Assembly: GCF_009389715.1 (NCBI RefSeq)
Contig: NC_052395.1
Span: 26,421,670 to 26,485,669, forward strand
DNA length: 64,000 nt
Reading direction: 5' to 3'
From: Phoenix dactylifera
Lineage: Eukaryota > Streptophyta > Magnoliopsida > Arecales > Arecaceae
This document shows, in pieces, positions 43,501 to 53,108 of the stretch. Position numbers and translations under genes: made by a program. The notes under the pieces were generated by a model, which was not told the DNA's origin, searched no databases, and saw only the letters and a list, made by a program, of their open reading frames with translations. Position 1 is the first letter of the stretch. Every line of letters begins with the position of its first letter.

Positions 43501-46212
43501 CTCCAGCAGGAGGAGGGAAGGGCACAGGAATCAGTGGACGACTCAGGATCCTGAAGCCACCAAATCCACCAGCAGCCTTGTGGAATGCGAGAGAGGGGAA
43601 GTAGAAGTAGCTTCCAATCTGGTCCTTGACTTGCAGCACATAGGTAAAGTTCCTCCTAGGTGGGATGGGACAGTTGGTGCCATAGACCCCATCTTGCCAT
43701 GAATTCCTCCTCTGTTGTATCCCATTCCTGCTCAAACATTTAAAACCCCATACATCAGTGTCAGAATTCTCGTATAACAGGCACGATGGGAAAAAACTGA
43801 TTGTGCAGCAAAACTATTCAAATGAAACAAGAACAGTCCATATGTTGCTGCATTTTTTTGGTTTCATTAGCACGAATAAGACCTCCTGATTCCGTGGTGT
43901 TCCATTAAGTGATTTAATCAATCTTATCAAAACGACTACTAACTGTTATATGAAATTCTTCTGCACATAGACAACTACGCATGTTTCCCACCAGTCCACG
44001 CTTAAAAATCTGGTGCTCTATCGAACATGGTCACTAGCACAGTGCTTCAGGAAAACAATCAGATGATTTAGGATCAAACAAAGATGTCAACAAAGATGTC
44101 AGCTTTGTTTGTCACGATCAAACAAATTGTGAAATTGGTAAATTATTAGATAACTCTTGATCTATTCAATTACGATAGTTGTTGAAATCACCACTTGTCT
44201 TACAAGTTTAAGCTGATAGAATGGAGTAGATTTACTTATATATTTTATATTTTCTTACACTTTTTCTCACGTGTAGGCCGGACTTTTTTTTTAATGGGTG
44301 AGCCCAACAAATAAATTTTTTTTGATAATGGGGTTAAAGAGTGTAGAGATAGGTTTCGAACTCAAAACCTCTACTCTGATACCATGTTGAAATCATCACT
44401 TGCCCCAAAAGCTTAAGCTTTTAGGATAAGTGGTGATTTCAATAATAGTCAGAACCCATGTTGTCTAATTAAACATTAAGGCCCTTAACCGAAGCTTACA
44501 AATTTAACACCTCAGGTTTAGACCCACACATTTAGCACCTAGGTTTAGGCCTATTTTAACTTTTCTGGTAGCTATTTAACACTGGCTCTATTTTTTTTTT
44601 TTTGGTACAAAATAGCGAGGGGGGACCCACCTGCGTAGCAGCCTTCACTGGGCTCCCCTTCCACCAGAAAATGTTCGATGCAAGTCAGAAGTTTCTGCGT
44701 GCTCTTTCCGACCCGTAGGTTGTCCCACATGTGAGTACGTCGCCCAGCGCCACCTCAGTATCGGCGGACTAAATGACGACTCTACCTGATAAACCAGGCA
44801 AGGGGTATCCGGTCCTCATATTTAATCGACGCTCACGCATTTCGAACTTAGGTTACTTCTGTAAAATCTTAGCTCTGTTCCAACTGTGCTACCACCTTGG
44901 TGGTGGACCCTAATTTCTATAACACAGCACTTTGCCATTGATCCGTTCACCCGGCCTCTGGTGCTGCAAAGAGGTCAGCTCTACTGAGCCAAGTCCATCA
45001 AGGGCCCAAGCCCAATTACTCCCACCATTCACCGCCGACCATCTCTAGCGCATGTTGGCGGCTGACATGAGATCTAATAAATAAGCGGCCGGCTGACATG
45101 AGACCTATAATATAAAAGCGGGTCCCGCACATTCCATGCTAACCTTCGGATCTCAATCCAAGGGCAGCTTGGACTGCACCGACATCAGATTACAGATGTC
45201 ATGGAGACCAATTAAACCACATTAAAAAATGATAAAATTTAATAGGTTGAAGACGAATCTATACCATACCCACCCGTGACCACAACGACGCAAGGGGTGG
45301 GATTCCTGCTTCCCGCTGCCGCCCACCCTTTTCGATTGTTTAGTAATTTTTTGTTTACTCCTACGGATCTAAAAACTAAAAGGAGCGCCAATCCAATCCC
45401 GCCTTTCATCGTGTCCTCGATTTCGCCCCCCTTTCCCAAAATATTAGTGGATGGACCCGGTCCAGCGAGCCAGTCCAAATCCCGAAGCGTATCTACGGTG
45501 AATAACAGGATGAATTCTCATCACCGTTTTGATCTCGAAGAGTTTAAATGTAAAGGATGGGCAATGCGGCGAGCATTACTATTGGACCGGTCCATTGGAA
45601 CTGGTCCATCCACTAATTTGTGGCCTTTCAGAAGAGGCAACAGAGAAGTGGCGTCGGCATCTCTCACGTCACTCTGATTGTTGCCCAAAGACACAGATTT
45701 GGACCTTGAATTCTCGATCTCGCCAATGACCTCCATGAATGGAAGCGTAACATTCATAAAAGAATAATTTCGTAATGAAGAAAACGAGGGAAGAAAAAAA
45801 AGAAGAGAATAGTAACGGGGAGCGTAGTAGCGACCAGGAGAGGAGGAATGGCTCCGGCAAGCTGTTGAAGACGTTGATGATGAGGTTGTCATTGGTAACT
45901 GCCTCGATCTGGGGCCCCGGGAACTGGCCATTGATCAAAATCCCCTGCAATCCGCCACCAAAGAACAAATCATTTAACAAAAGCTCTCTCATTTCAAAGA
46001 AAACACTGAGAAACGAGATGAACGAGAGAGAGGAGTAGGAGGAGGAGGACCTGTTGTTTGACGCCGAGAGGCCAGATGTCGCCGTAGGTGATGTTCCAGG
46101 TGAAGAAGCGGTAGGGATCGTCACCTCGGACAGAGGAAATAAGAAGAAAGAAGAAGAGGAAAGAAGCCAAGAGCCTGGTCTTTCCCATTCCGAGGCCCCT
46201 CCCCTTTCCCAT
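40572..46212 (-). CDS. SKU5-similar protein (multicopper-oxidase-like, L-ascorbate oxidase homolog), 8 exons
   Basis: Exons (minus): 46212-46051, 45944-45835, 43727-43457, 43174-43072, 42949-42604, 41960-41595, 41501-41423, 40784-40572. The sum is 1650 bases, all phases agree, and the product is 549 aa, the usual SKS length. An N-terminal signal peptide (hydrophobic core LLASFLFFFLLISSV) leads into FFTWNITYGDIWPLGVKQQ, GILINGQFPGPQIEAVTNDN, and FHKAAGGFGGFRILSRP, all typical of the SKU5/ascorbate-oxidase-homolog family. Cupredoxin domain 2 includes GKTYRFRISNVGLATSLN and domain 3 WHIDGYSFWVVG. The first copper site reads SWNG instead of HWHG, and the C-terminal HCH cluster is absent, so oxidase activity is unlikely; this is normal for SKS proteins. 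There is no hydrophobic GPI-anchor tail (it ends RRTRPL), so a secreted apoplastic form is expected, in cell-wall or directional/pollen-tube growth. A second in-frame ATG (46188) could be the start. Intron 2 (2.1 kb) holds a TRIM-like relic and a SINE. Confidence 0.93.
44180..44440 (-). mobile_element. TRIM-like retrotransposon relic in SKS intron 2
   Basis: On the minus strand a short terminal repeat (44440 to about 44386, TGAAATCACCACTT... to ...GATTTCA) is followed by CATGGTATCAGAG, a primer-binding-site match to initiator tRNA-Met (about 44369-44382). A small internal part (including 'ttcgaaacctatctc') and a second, diverged copy of the terminal repeat (about 44230-44182, ending GTGGTGATTTCAAC) follow. 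There is no coding. The short paired ends plus PBS are the TRIM layout, but the copies are too short and diverged to be sure. Confidence 0.55.
44590..44906 (-). mobile_element. tRNA-derived SINE, copy 1 (SKS intron 2)
   Basis: On the minus strand: CCACCAAGGTGGTAGCACAG with A-box-like TAGCACAGTTGG, a B-box-like AGTTCGAAAT about 45 bp on, then a body with GTCGATTAAA, GACGTACTCACATG and ATCGAACATTTTCTGGTGGA. It ends GCTACGCAGGTGGG, a short tail and an A run. The same order is seen in the copies at 49046 and 51800. Confidence 0.72.
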
Positions 46213-46443
46213 TCCTTCCTGACTAGAAAAAAAAAAGAAGAAGATGCTTCGAGAATGGGTAATTAGGGAAGAAGCACAGTTAAAAGGGAAATGGGAAGAA
46301 GGCGAGATCTATGGCCACGTTCTGATAGCGGCGAATAGAGCGAGCGGAATAAAGATAGGAAGAAGGGATACTTAATAGGGAAGCGAGCGTACTAATAGAC
46401 GTGGACTTGTGAGTTGTTTCTCTTCAGGCGGGCCTCCTTTTGT

Positions 46444-46446
<3 letters not shown>

Positions 46447-46484
<38 letters not shown>
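46447..46484. repeat. (AG)n microsatellite upstream of the SKS start
   Basis: 38 bases of AG (CT on the gene's strand) about 235-270 bp before the start codon, probably in the promoter or 5' leader. CT-rich tracts are common around plant transcription starts. Confidence 0.85.
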
Positions 46485-46486
<2 letters not shown>

Positions 46487-46569
46487 GTCACGGGTTGATG
46501 GCGGGAGTAAAGAAGGGCAGGGGTCGGCAGGAGGGGCGACGGCCATGCCGATGGTAATGAACCATGGAA

Positions 46570-49040
46570 CTCCACAGTTTCATGTAACCACCCCTAAATC
46601 TCGCATTAAGGACGGATGAGAATACTTAAAAATATTTCTCCTAATCTCTACACAAGCCTCATGCAACACCTTCCAGTTTATCTACTTGACAACTTTGTCA
46701 TGTCCCTATACATTGCAATACAATGAGAATAGCCTCATTCAGAACTTTTGGGCCGTACAAGCCAAGTGAGAACGAGAGATTTACTTTCTCTCTGCTACAT
46801 ATGTAGTAATACAGTGAGAAGAGGCTTGAAGGCCAATTTAGGATCAATAATGTCTCTTTGATATCTCTGTACTATCTTCGCTGGATCTCACTCGTAGCTT
46901 CATGTGGCGCTTTAATCAGGAGTTTTAATTGGTGTCGGTGGGCCATGTGGGATCAAGGGCAGCTCTACGGCACTTCTTGAATATTGAATTGATTACTTGA
47001 GGAAAAGAAAAAGGTCCTTTTCAATAAAAAAAAGGTTGCCGTTTTATGAATACATGTACTGTCAGGGTCTGATGCGAGTTCGAGCTTACTGCTATGTGAT
47101 GTTCACAGATTGTTAAACAAGAATAATCTATCGTGGACCACATACGTCTATTGGGAGACAAATAGCGTGGCCGATTGGATGGTCTTATTTGCAGCCCACC
47201 ACTCAGAAGACTTAATCTGAGATGACTATGCGTCTGTGCTCTATTCTCTAGCATCTTGCTTAAAGCTAATTTCATTCCCTTAGATATACTGATATTGCTA
47301 AATAAAGGAAAGGAGTTTTTTGCCATGATTATGCCTAATTATAGACATGAATTTGGGTGTTATAGTAGCTGTTTTTATTTTCCTTTTTTCCGGAGGCATG
47401 CTACAATTAGCTCGGAAAGTTTAACCAGTTCTAGATGAATTGGTTTAGCATGATTTCCTTAAAATAGAGGCTTCTGAGTTTGATTTTCAGGACATGGATT
47501 TAGGAAATTGCTGCGAACCTCTGTATCACAAGATATGATGAATTTGCTTTATTTAAAAAACTGCATGCTTGATTGAGAATTATGCATGAAGGATGCACAA
47601 ATTCTCCATCACAGTAATTGCCTGGCAATGTGGATTATCAATTTGAGCTGTCTCATATAGCCGAACTAGTTGAAAACAATAAAATAATCCAGAAAGTTTC
47701 ATATTTTATTTTTATTTAATACAACATTTTACTTCCAAAAATAATCACTCTAGCCGAAATAAATATAAATAAATAAATAGTAACGGGCAAGGAGCAGGAG
47801 CAAGAGTTTCTGGCAGATTTTTGAACTGTTCAGGTTGATAGATGGAGATTTCAAGCAAACATCACTTCCCCTCCTGCCCGCATGTGCACTTCACCAATCC
47901 TCCCTCTCTATCTTCTTCGGCAATATCTATTGTCTTTGGATCACTCTATCCTCTTCTCCTCCAATAAAATCTACTCAACTTGTACAGAGCTCTCCATTCA
48001 ACTTTGATACGGACGACATCGGCATTACTGTGTTCGACCATCATTAAAATTTATCCATATTAATGATGTTGTTGACAATACAATATTCAGCTACCATTAG
48101 TATAACAAAAATTTTGATTAAAATATTCTACTTGTTATACTTATTTATTATTAGAAATAATTATATTCTACGCATCATCAAGGGCCAATATTAGTGATGT
48201 TGGAATTTAAGTATTTGTAGGAAAGCATCAGTACAAGATTTTAGTATTGATGATGAAAATTGTTACTTGGCTATCATAAAAAATTATTACTATAACAAAA
48301 TTTTGATTATTAAATCTTTCTATTCAGTATATTTTATTATGATATAATTTATAAATAGTTTTTAAAAAAATTATCGCACTAGTTCCATGCATGCATATTT
48401 TTTCGAAAAAATCATTGAGCTTCTTTGGACATCAATAGCTGATAGTCCCACTCCGTTGTTTTTTTACTTTCTTTTGATATGGCTGGATGTACTCAAGCTA
48501 GAATTATATGAACTATTGTTTTCTTAAAAAAAAAAAAAAATTGGGCTTTGGGAAGAGTTGGATGGAGCAAAGAAACATAGCATGTGCGGAGGCCAACATC
48601 ACGTCATCCCAGGCTACAGTTGGTAAGAATTAATTAATTTATTAACCCTCGTAATTTAGCTAACAAGATGAGTGAACAGCCACGTGAAGTACAGAAGTTG
48701 CATCAGAAAGACATGGCCTGTGTCGGTGCGTTTTATTTACGAGTTCTCTTCCAGCTGTCACCTGTTCCTACATGTCCGAACGATAGAAACGGGGTCAAAA
48801 ACATGCGTGCAGGACTCTTTTATGCAATTAAACCTTGGGTGACTTCACAACAACAAATACGTGAGTGTGATTATTTTACCAACAAACAAACATGAATGCG
48901 ACTTGTGGGGGGAAATGCCCTGTGATCGAGCCTAGATGGGCGATAACTGTCATGTCATGCAGCTTGGTTTGATTGCGATGCATCTTGAATTCTTTTTTCT
49001 TTACAACGAATCACTCACATTAATCTAGTTCTGAATATAT
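46570..49040. other. Intergenic; no gene recognised
   Basis: AT-rich, with only short frames of no known similarity. SKS promoter sequence presumably occupies the left end. Confidence 0.45.
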
Positions 49041-49045
49041 AAAAA

Positions 49046-49412
49046 GCCACCAAGATGGTAGCCTAGTAGTACTGGACATAATCTTCCATCCTCATAGTTC
49101 CAAGTTCAAATCGTTGCAGCGTCGATTAAAATATGATTTCAGCCATTGCTTGGATATGGAGCCTAAGAGTGCTTATTGAACCTCTAGTAGATTTGGTGGT
49201 GTCAGATGTGACGTACTCATATGGAGGATTCGAGCCGGAGCTTAGAGGGATAGCCGAGTCAAGCCTACGAATAGGGAGGATATGAGTAAAATCGATTGGA
49301 GTGCCCAACACACCGCTATTTCTGCCTACATCGAACACTCTCCTGGCGGGCGGGGGCCCAGTGAAGGTACGTGGGGGTGGGCTTGTCTCTTTCTCCTTTT
49401 TTTCCTTTTCTA
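49046..49412 (+). mobile_element. tRNA-derived SINE, copy 2
   Basis: Plus strand: GCCACCAAGATGGTAGCCTA (A-box region), CAAGTTCAAATCG (B box, about 49110), GTCGATTAAA, GTGACGTACTCATATG, ACATCGAACACTCTCCTGGC, and GGGGGCCCAGTGAAGG...TGGGCTTG. It ends in a T/C-rich then (AT)n tail. It is more diverged than the other two copies. Confidence 0.7.
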
Positions 49413-49415
49413 TGA

Positions 49416-49417
<2 letters not shown>

Positions 49418-49468
<51 letters not shown>
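49418..49468. repeat. (AT)n microsatellite at the SINE tail
   Basis: 51 bases of perfect alternating AT. Confidence 0.95.
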
Positions 49469-49469
<1 letters not shown>

Positions 49470-49472
<3 letters not shown>

Positions 49473-51200
49473 GAAAAATAATAAATTTCGAAAGACTCAC
49501 AAAAGCTTCCGTCGAGAAAATTTTTCAGAATAATTTGCCGCAGATAAAACCACCCAATCAATAGCTTTTTTTTAAGGACACAATTAACAGTACCTCCAAA
49601 GCATGATGGTGATTGGTGTCTCATCTATGCCAATTGCCAGGGTGTACGTTCTAAAATGAAAATAACCTTGTTTCATGAATTAGTTGATAAACTTTTACAG
49701 AATTATTAGGGCTTCAAGCAGCAATATATGTCCATCTGATTGACTATTGACCGCGATCGTAGCTTGTTAATAGTTACTCGAGCCATTTATTTTTTTGTAC
49801 ATGCCTTGGTTTATTTGGTGATAGAATTTTTTTAACAGTGCTTAGACGCCGGCCGTACAATGATGAATCTGACTATAATTGCGAACCGTACAATAAATGG
49901 ATTTGTTTTACGACGGGGCTTTGACTGTCTGAAATTTAAATAAATTCTTCAGCCATCACAAGTCGCAAGCCATGAAGTCGCGGGTTGGGTCCCTGCGCCC
50001 CGTGGCACGTAAATTTTGCATGCCGCTCTTTTTCAGCCAAGCACATTTTGAGTCCTCCGAATTTGATTCGTACGTATATAATATTTTTTAACTAATTATT
50101 TAAAATAAAATTTTAGATTGTTATATATAATATCAAAATCAATCTAACCTATAACCTATATAAAGTAGAAAACACTATAGCACAGATTTTGAATATTTAT
50201 ATAGGATCAAAAAATTTAAATAATATCTGTCGACTAACTATTTTGAGTGAGGTTTTGAGTTGTTATACTATTAAAATTTTCTAAGTATAAATTGAGATTT
50301 GGCAATTAAAAATCATTCTACGTTTATTTTTTTTAACTAAAAATTTTATTTCCATTTATTTCTTGTTGAGCAACATTCATTTGTTTATTTTTTAATTCTA
50401 TATACATTCATGCGCAACAATGTAAAAAGAAAAATGTATATAAAAAAAAAACTATGTGCAAAATTATGATTTGATGTGCATATAAAAGTAAAATATCAAT
50501 TATGTAGGGACTAAATCTCAAAGAGTAGGAGTACCAACTCGTCAAGTTAGTAAAATTTTTAGCAATCGGATTAAGTGATTTGGAATCAAGTTCCACTTTC
50601 AAAAGAACTTGGAATGTCTAGAAAATTTAAAAGAGGGCAACTCTTTGTGTAGTTCATTGTCTATGGTTTCTTTTATCAGAAAATATATCAAACAATAGCT
50701 AAGCAGAAAAAACAAGGATGCAAAATGAAATTCAGTATCTAAGTTAAATCATAATAAGTGGTTGCATCATGAAACCAATCTTTCTTGCATGATGGATTAG
50801 CAGTAGTTGCAATAGATTCTCCAAAAGTAAAGAAATAGCAAAAGGTATCAAAAAAGTTGATTTCTTGGTAATTTCTAGAATTAAAAGATAGCATATTGGT
50901 AAAAAGTTTCTCAATTGTTGCAGATATTAAGGCTTAAAAATTTATAATATTATAGCTGCTGTTATTCAAAGCATGACCTTGTCCAAACTGGGCCATAAGT
51001 TTTTCTGACAAAATAGGTGGGCCATTAGCTAGCTCACTTTTAATCTGCTACACTACAACGACTTCACTAGAGAAATGGACTACAACCATGAGCGGAATAA
51101 AAGGTGCGGTGAAGCTTGTTCTCAAACAAAAACAAAAGGTGGGAAGAATCTAGCAAAAGGCTAGTGGCAGATAAAGGAAGGGTTGTGAAAGTAGGCGGTC
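49470..51200. other. Intergenic, AT-rich; no gene recognised
   Basis: No domain-bearing frame, RNA gene or clear repeat is seen. Confidence 0.45.
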
Positions 51201-51213
51201 AGTGGAGCCAGAT

Positions 51214-51510
51214 CTACGCCGAAAACAGAAGAAACAGGAGGCAGGATTTCCTGGTTTCCTTCCAGGCGCTATTACAGCTGGCGCCCACGACGCATACGTG
51301 CCGTTGCCATCAGCGTCACGTGCGGCACTCGACCATCCGTATTCCGGAGAGCCCATCCTCCGAAACTCTCGGCCGTCGGTTGAACGGTCCAAACGGAACA
51401 TCGACACTGTGTTCCGTCTTCACTTACAAATCATTAAAAAACCAAAAAAAAAACAAAAAATCTTTTTTTTTAATTAAAAAAAAAAGGAGGGGAGGGGGGG
51501 AGGGAGCAGC
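51214..51510 (+). repeat. 297-bp tandem duplication, first copy
   Basis: It starts CTACGCCGAAAACAGAAG and ends GGGGGGAGGGAGCAGC. The following copy appears identical by eye, including the homopolymer runs. The segment looks like a promoter or leader of unknown origin (it contains CACGTGCGG) and has no recognised protein. Confidence 0.9.
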
Positions 51511-51807
51511 CTACGCCGAAAACAGAAGAAACAGGAGGCAGGATTTCCTGGTTTCCTTCCAGGCGCTATTACAGCTGGCGCCCACGACGCATACGTGCCG
51601 TTGCCATCAGCGTCACGTGCGGCACTCGACCATCCGTATTCCGGAGAGCCCATCCTCCGAAACTCTCGGCCGTCGGTTGAACGGTCCAAACGGAACATCG
51701 ACACTGTGTTCCGTCTTCACTTACAAATCATTAAAAAACCAAAAAAAAAACAAAAAATCTTTTTTTTTAATTAAAAAAAAAAGGAGGGGAGGGGGGGAGG
51801 GAGCAGC
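51511..51807 (+). repeat. 297-bp tandem duplication, second copy
   Basis: Identical to 51214-51510. Because 297 is divisible by three, one chance frame (51116-51901) reads through both copies. Confidence 0.9.
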
Positions 51808-52104
51808 CCACCCGCGTAGCAGCCCCACTACTGGGCCCCCCTTCCACCAGAGAATGTTCGATACAGGTCGTAGGTTTTCGCGTGCCTTCTCCGACCCATG
51901 AGCTCATCCTACTGGACTCAGCGCCTCATGTGTGGGTACGTCACTCCAGCGTCATCTCGGTACAGATAGAAGAAAAGTATATCTGCCAACGAGCCGTCCG
52001 GACGTGGGGCATCCGATTCTCTAATTTAATCGACGCCCGCGCATTTTAAATCCGGACAACTCGAATGAAATTATCGCCTCCTTACCGGTTACCACCTTGG
52101 TGGC
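51800..52104 (-). mobile_element. tRNA-derived SINE, copy 3
   Basis: Minus strand: CCACCAAGGTGGTAACCGG, GTCGATTAAAT, TGACGTACCCACACATGAGG, TATCGAACATTCTCTGGTGG, and GGGGGGCCCAGTAGTGGGGC-type 3' end with GCTACGCGGGTGGG. Its 3' end runs into the G/C-rich edge of the 297-bp repeat. The B box is degenerate (GATTTAAAATGC). Confidence 0.72.
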
Positions 52105-52121
52105 AAAATAAAAAAAAAAAT

Positions 52122-53075
52122 TGTTGGTGGAATAAGATTTTTCCCCCCCAAGTGACACAAATGCCCCCAAGAAGCCGCACAATCGCCGACCCTGAACAGC
52201 TGAAGTCGGCGTCCGATCTCGGAACGCCCGACCTCAAGACATCCGACCTCGAGACCTCCGACCTAGGAAAATCCTGACGCTCAAGGTCTACCCTTGTCAG
52301 CCACCTACTACGGCCGTACTCCTTCGAGGTCCAACTGAGGACCATACCCTGCCACTGCTTCAGCATTTATTGCGCATGGCCGCTGTAACCCTCCGGTTCA
52401 CTCCACCATTAATGCGGATCTCCGGCTTACTCCACCATTAATGCGGATCTCCGGCTTACTCCACAATTAATGCGCATGGCTCCTGACATCTACGGATCCT
52501 CGGCTCTCCACGGCAAGTTAGCCCAGCAGAGTCTGGTCAACCATGATAAGTCTCTGATCTCGGCCATACCACCGACACCAATGCAATGATTCGCCTGGTA
52601 GCGTACTGGTTCGGGTCGTACGACGCCCTTACCGCCGACATCGGCACAATGATTCGCCTGACCGTGCGCCGACCTGAGCCACATGCCGAGCCGTACTATG
52701 GCCTCGCCCTGTTGCATCACAGGTAAACCGACCCCCACCTATAAAAGGGAGCCTTAGCTTCTCAGGAGGGGGTTGGGAAATTCCGCGCCTTACAAGCACT
52801 GTTCATCTCCTCCTTACACTATCTGCCCCCTCCCTGACTTGAGCGTCGGAGGGCCGGCGCCGGAAAACCCGGCCACCGGTTTGTCTGCAGGCACCCAGAC
52901 GGAGGACGCCGCCCGCTGACGGATCGCTGCCCCGCTGTGAGGACCTCCTGCTCCCTCTCTCCAGCCACCCCAGACGGAGGACGCCGCCCGCCGACTGGTC
53001 GCCGCCCCGCCGTGGTGACCCGCAGCTCCCTCTCCCTCGACCGAAGATTGCCCCCGGGTCCAATTTCCAGCAACA
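52122..53075 (+). repeat. 5' LTR of the Tat-type element
   Basis: 954 bp, starting TGTTGGTGGAA and ending CCAGCAACA, so the termini are an inverted repeat (TGTTG/CAACA). The left boundary is set by this terminal match, the right by the adjacent primer-binding site. U3 contains 'taatgcggatctccggctta' repeats near 52410-52460. Confidence 0.82.
52740..52746 (+). promoter_or_regulatory. TATA box of the Tat LTR promoter
   Basis: TATAAAA followed by GGGAGCC in the LTR gives a predicted transcript start near 52770 and an R-U5 of about 300 bp. Confidence 0.75.
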
Positions 53076-53077
53076 GT

Positions 53078-53094
53078 TGGCGCTAGAGGAAGGG
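53078..53094 (+). promoter_or_regulatory. Primer-binding site of the Tat-type element
   Basis: TGGCGCTAGAGGAAGGG lies 2 bases after the LTR end. A TGGCGC-type site is usual in this lineage; the exact tRNA is not assigned here. Confidence 0.75.
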
Positions 53095-53108
53095 ACCGAG
53101 TAGCAGTC

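Noticed and set aside
51116..51901. 261-codon frame
   Set aside because: It arises because the 297-bp duplication is divisible by three; it contains poly-lysine from homopolymers and no domain.
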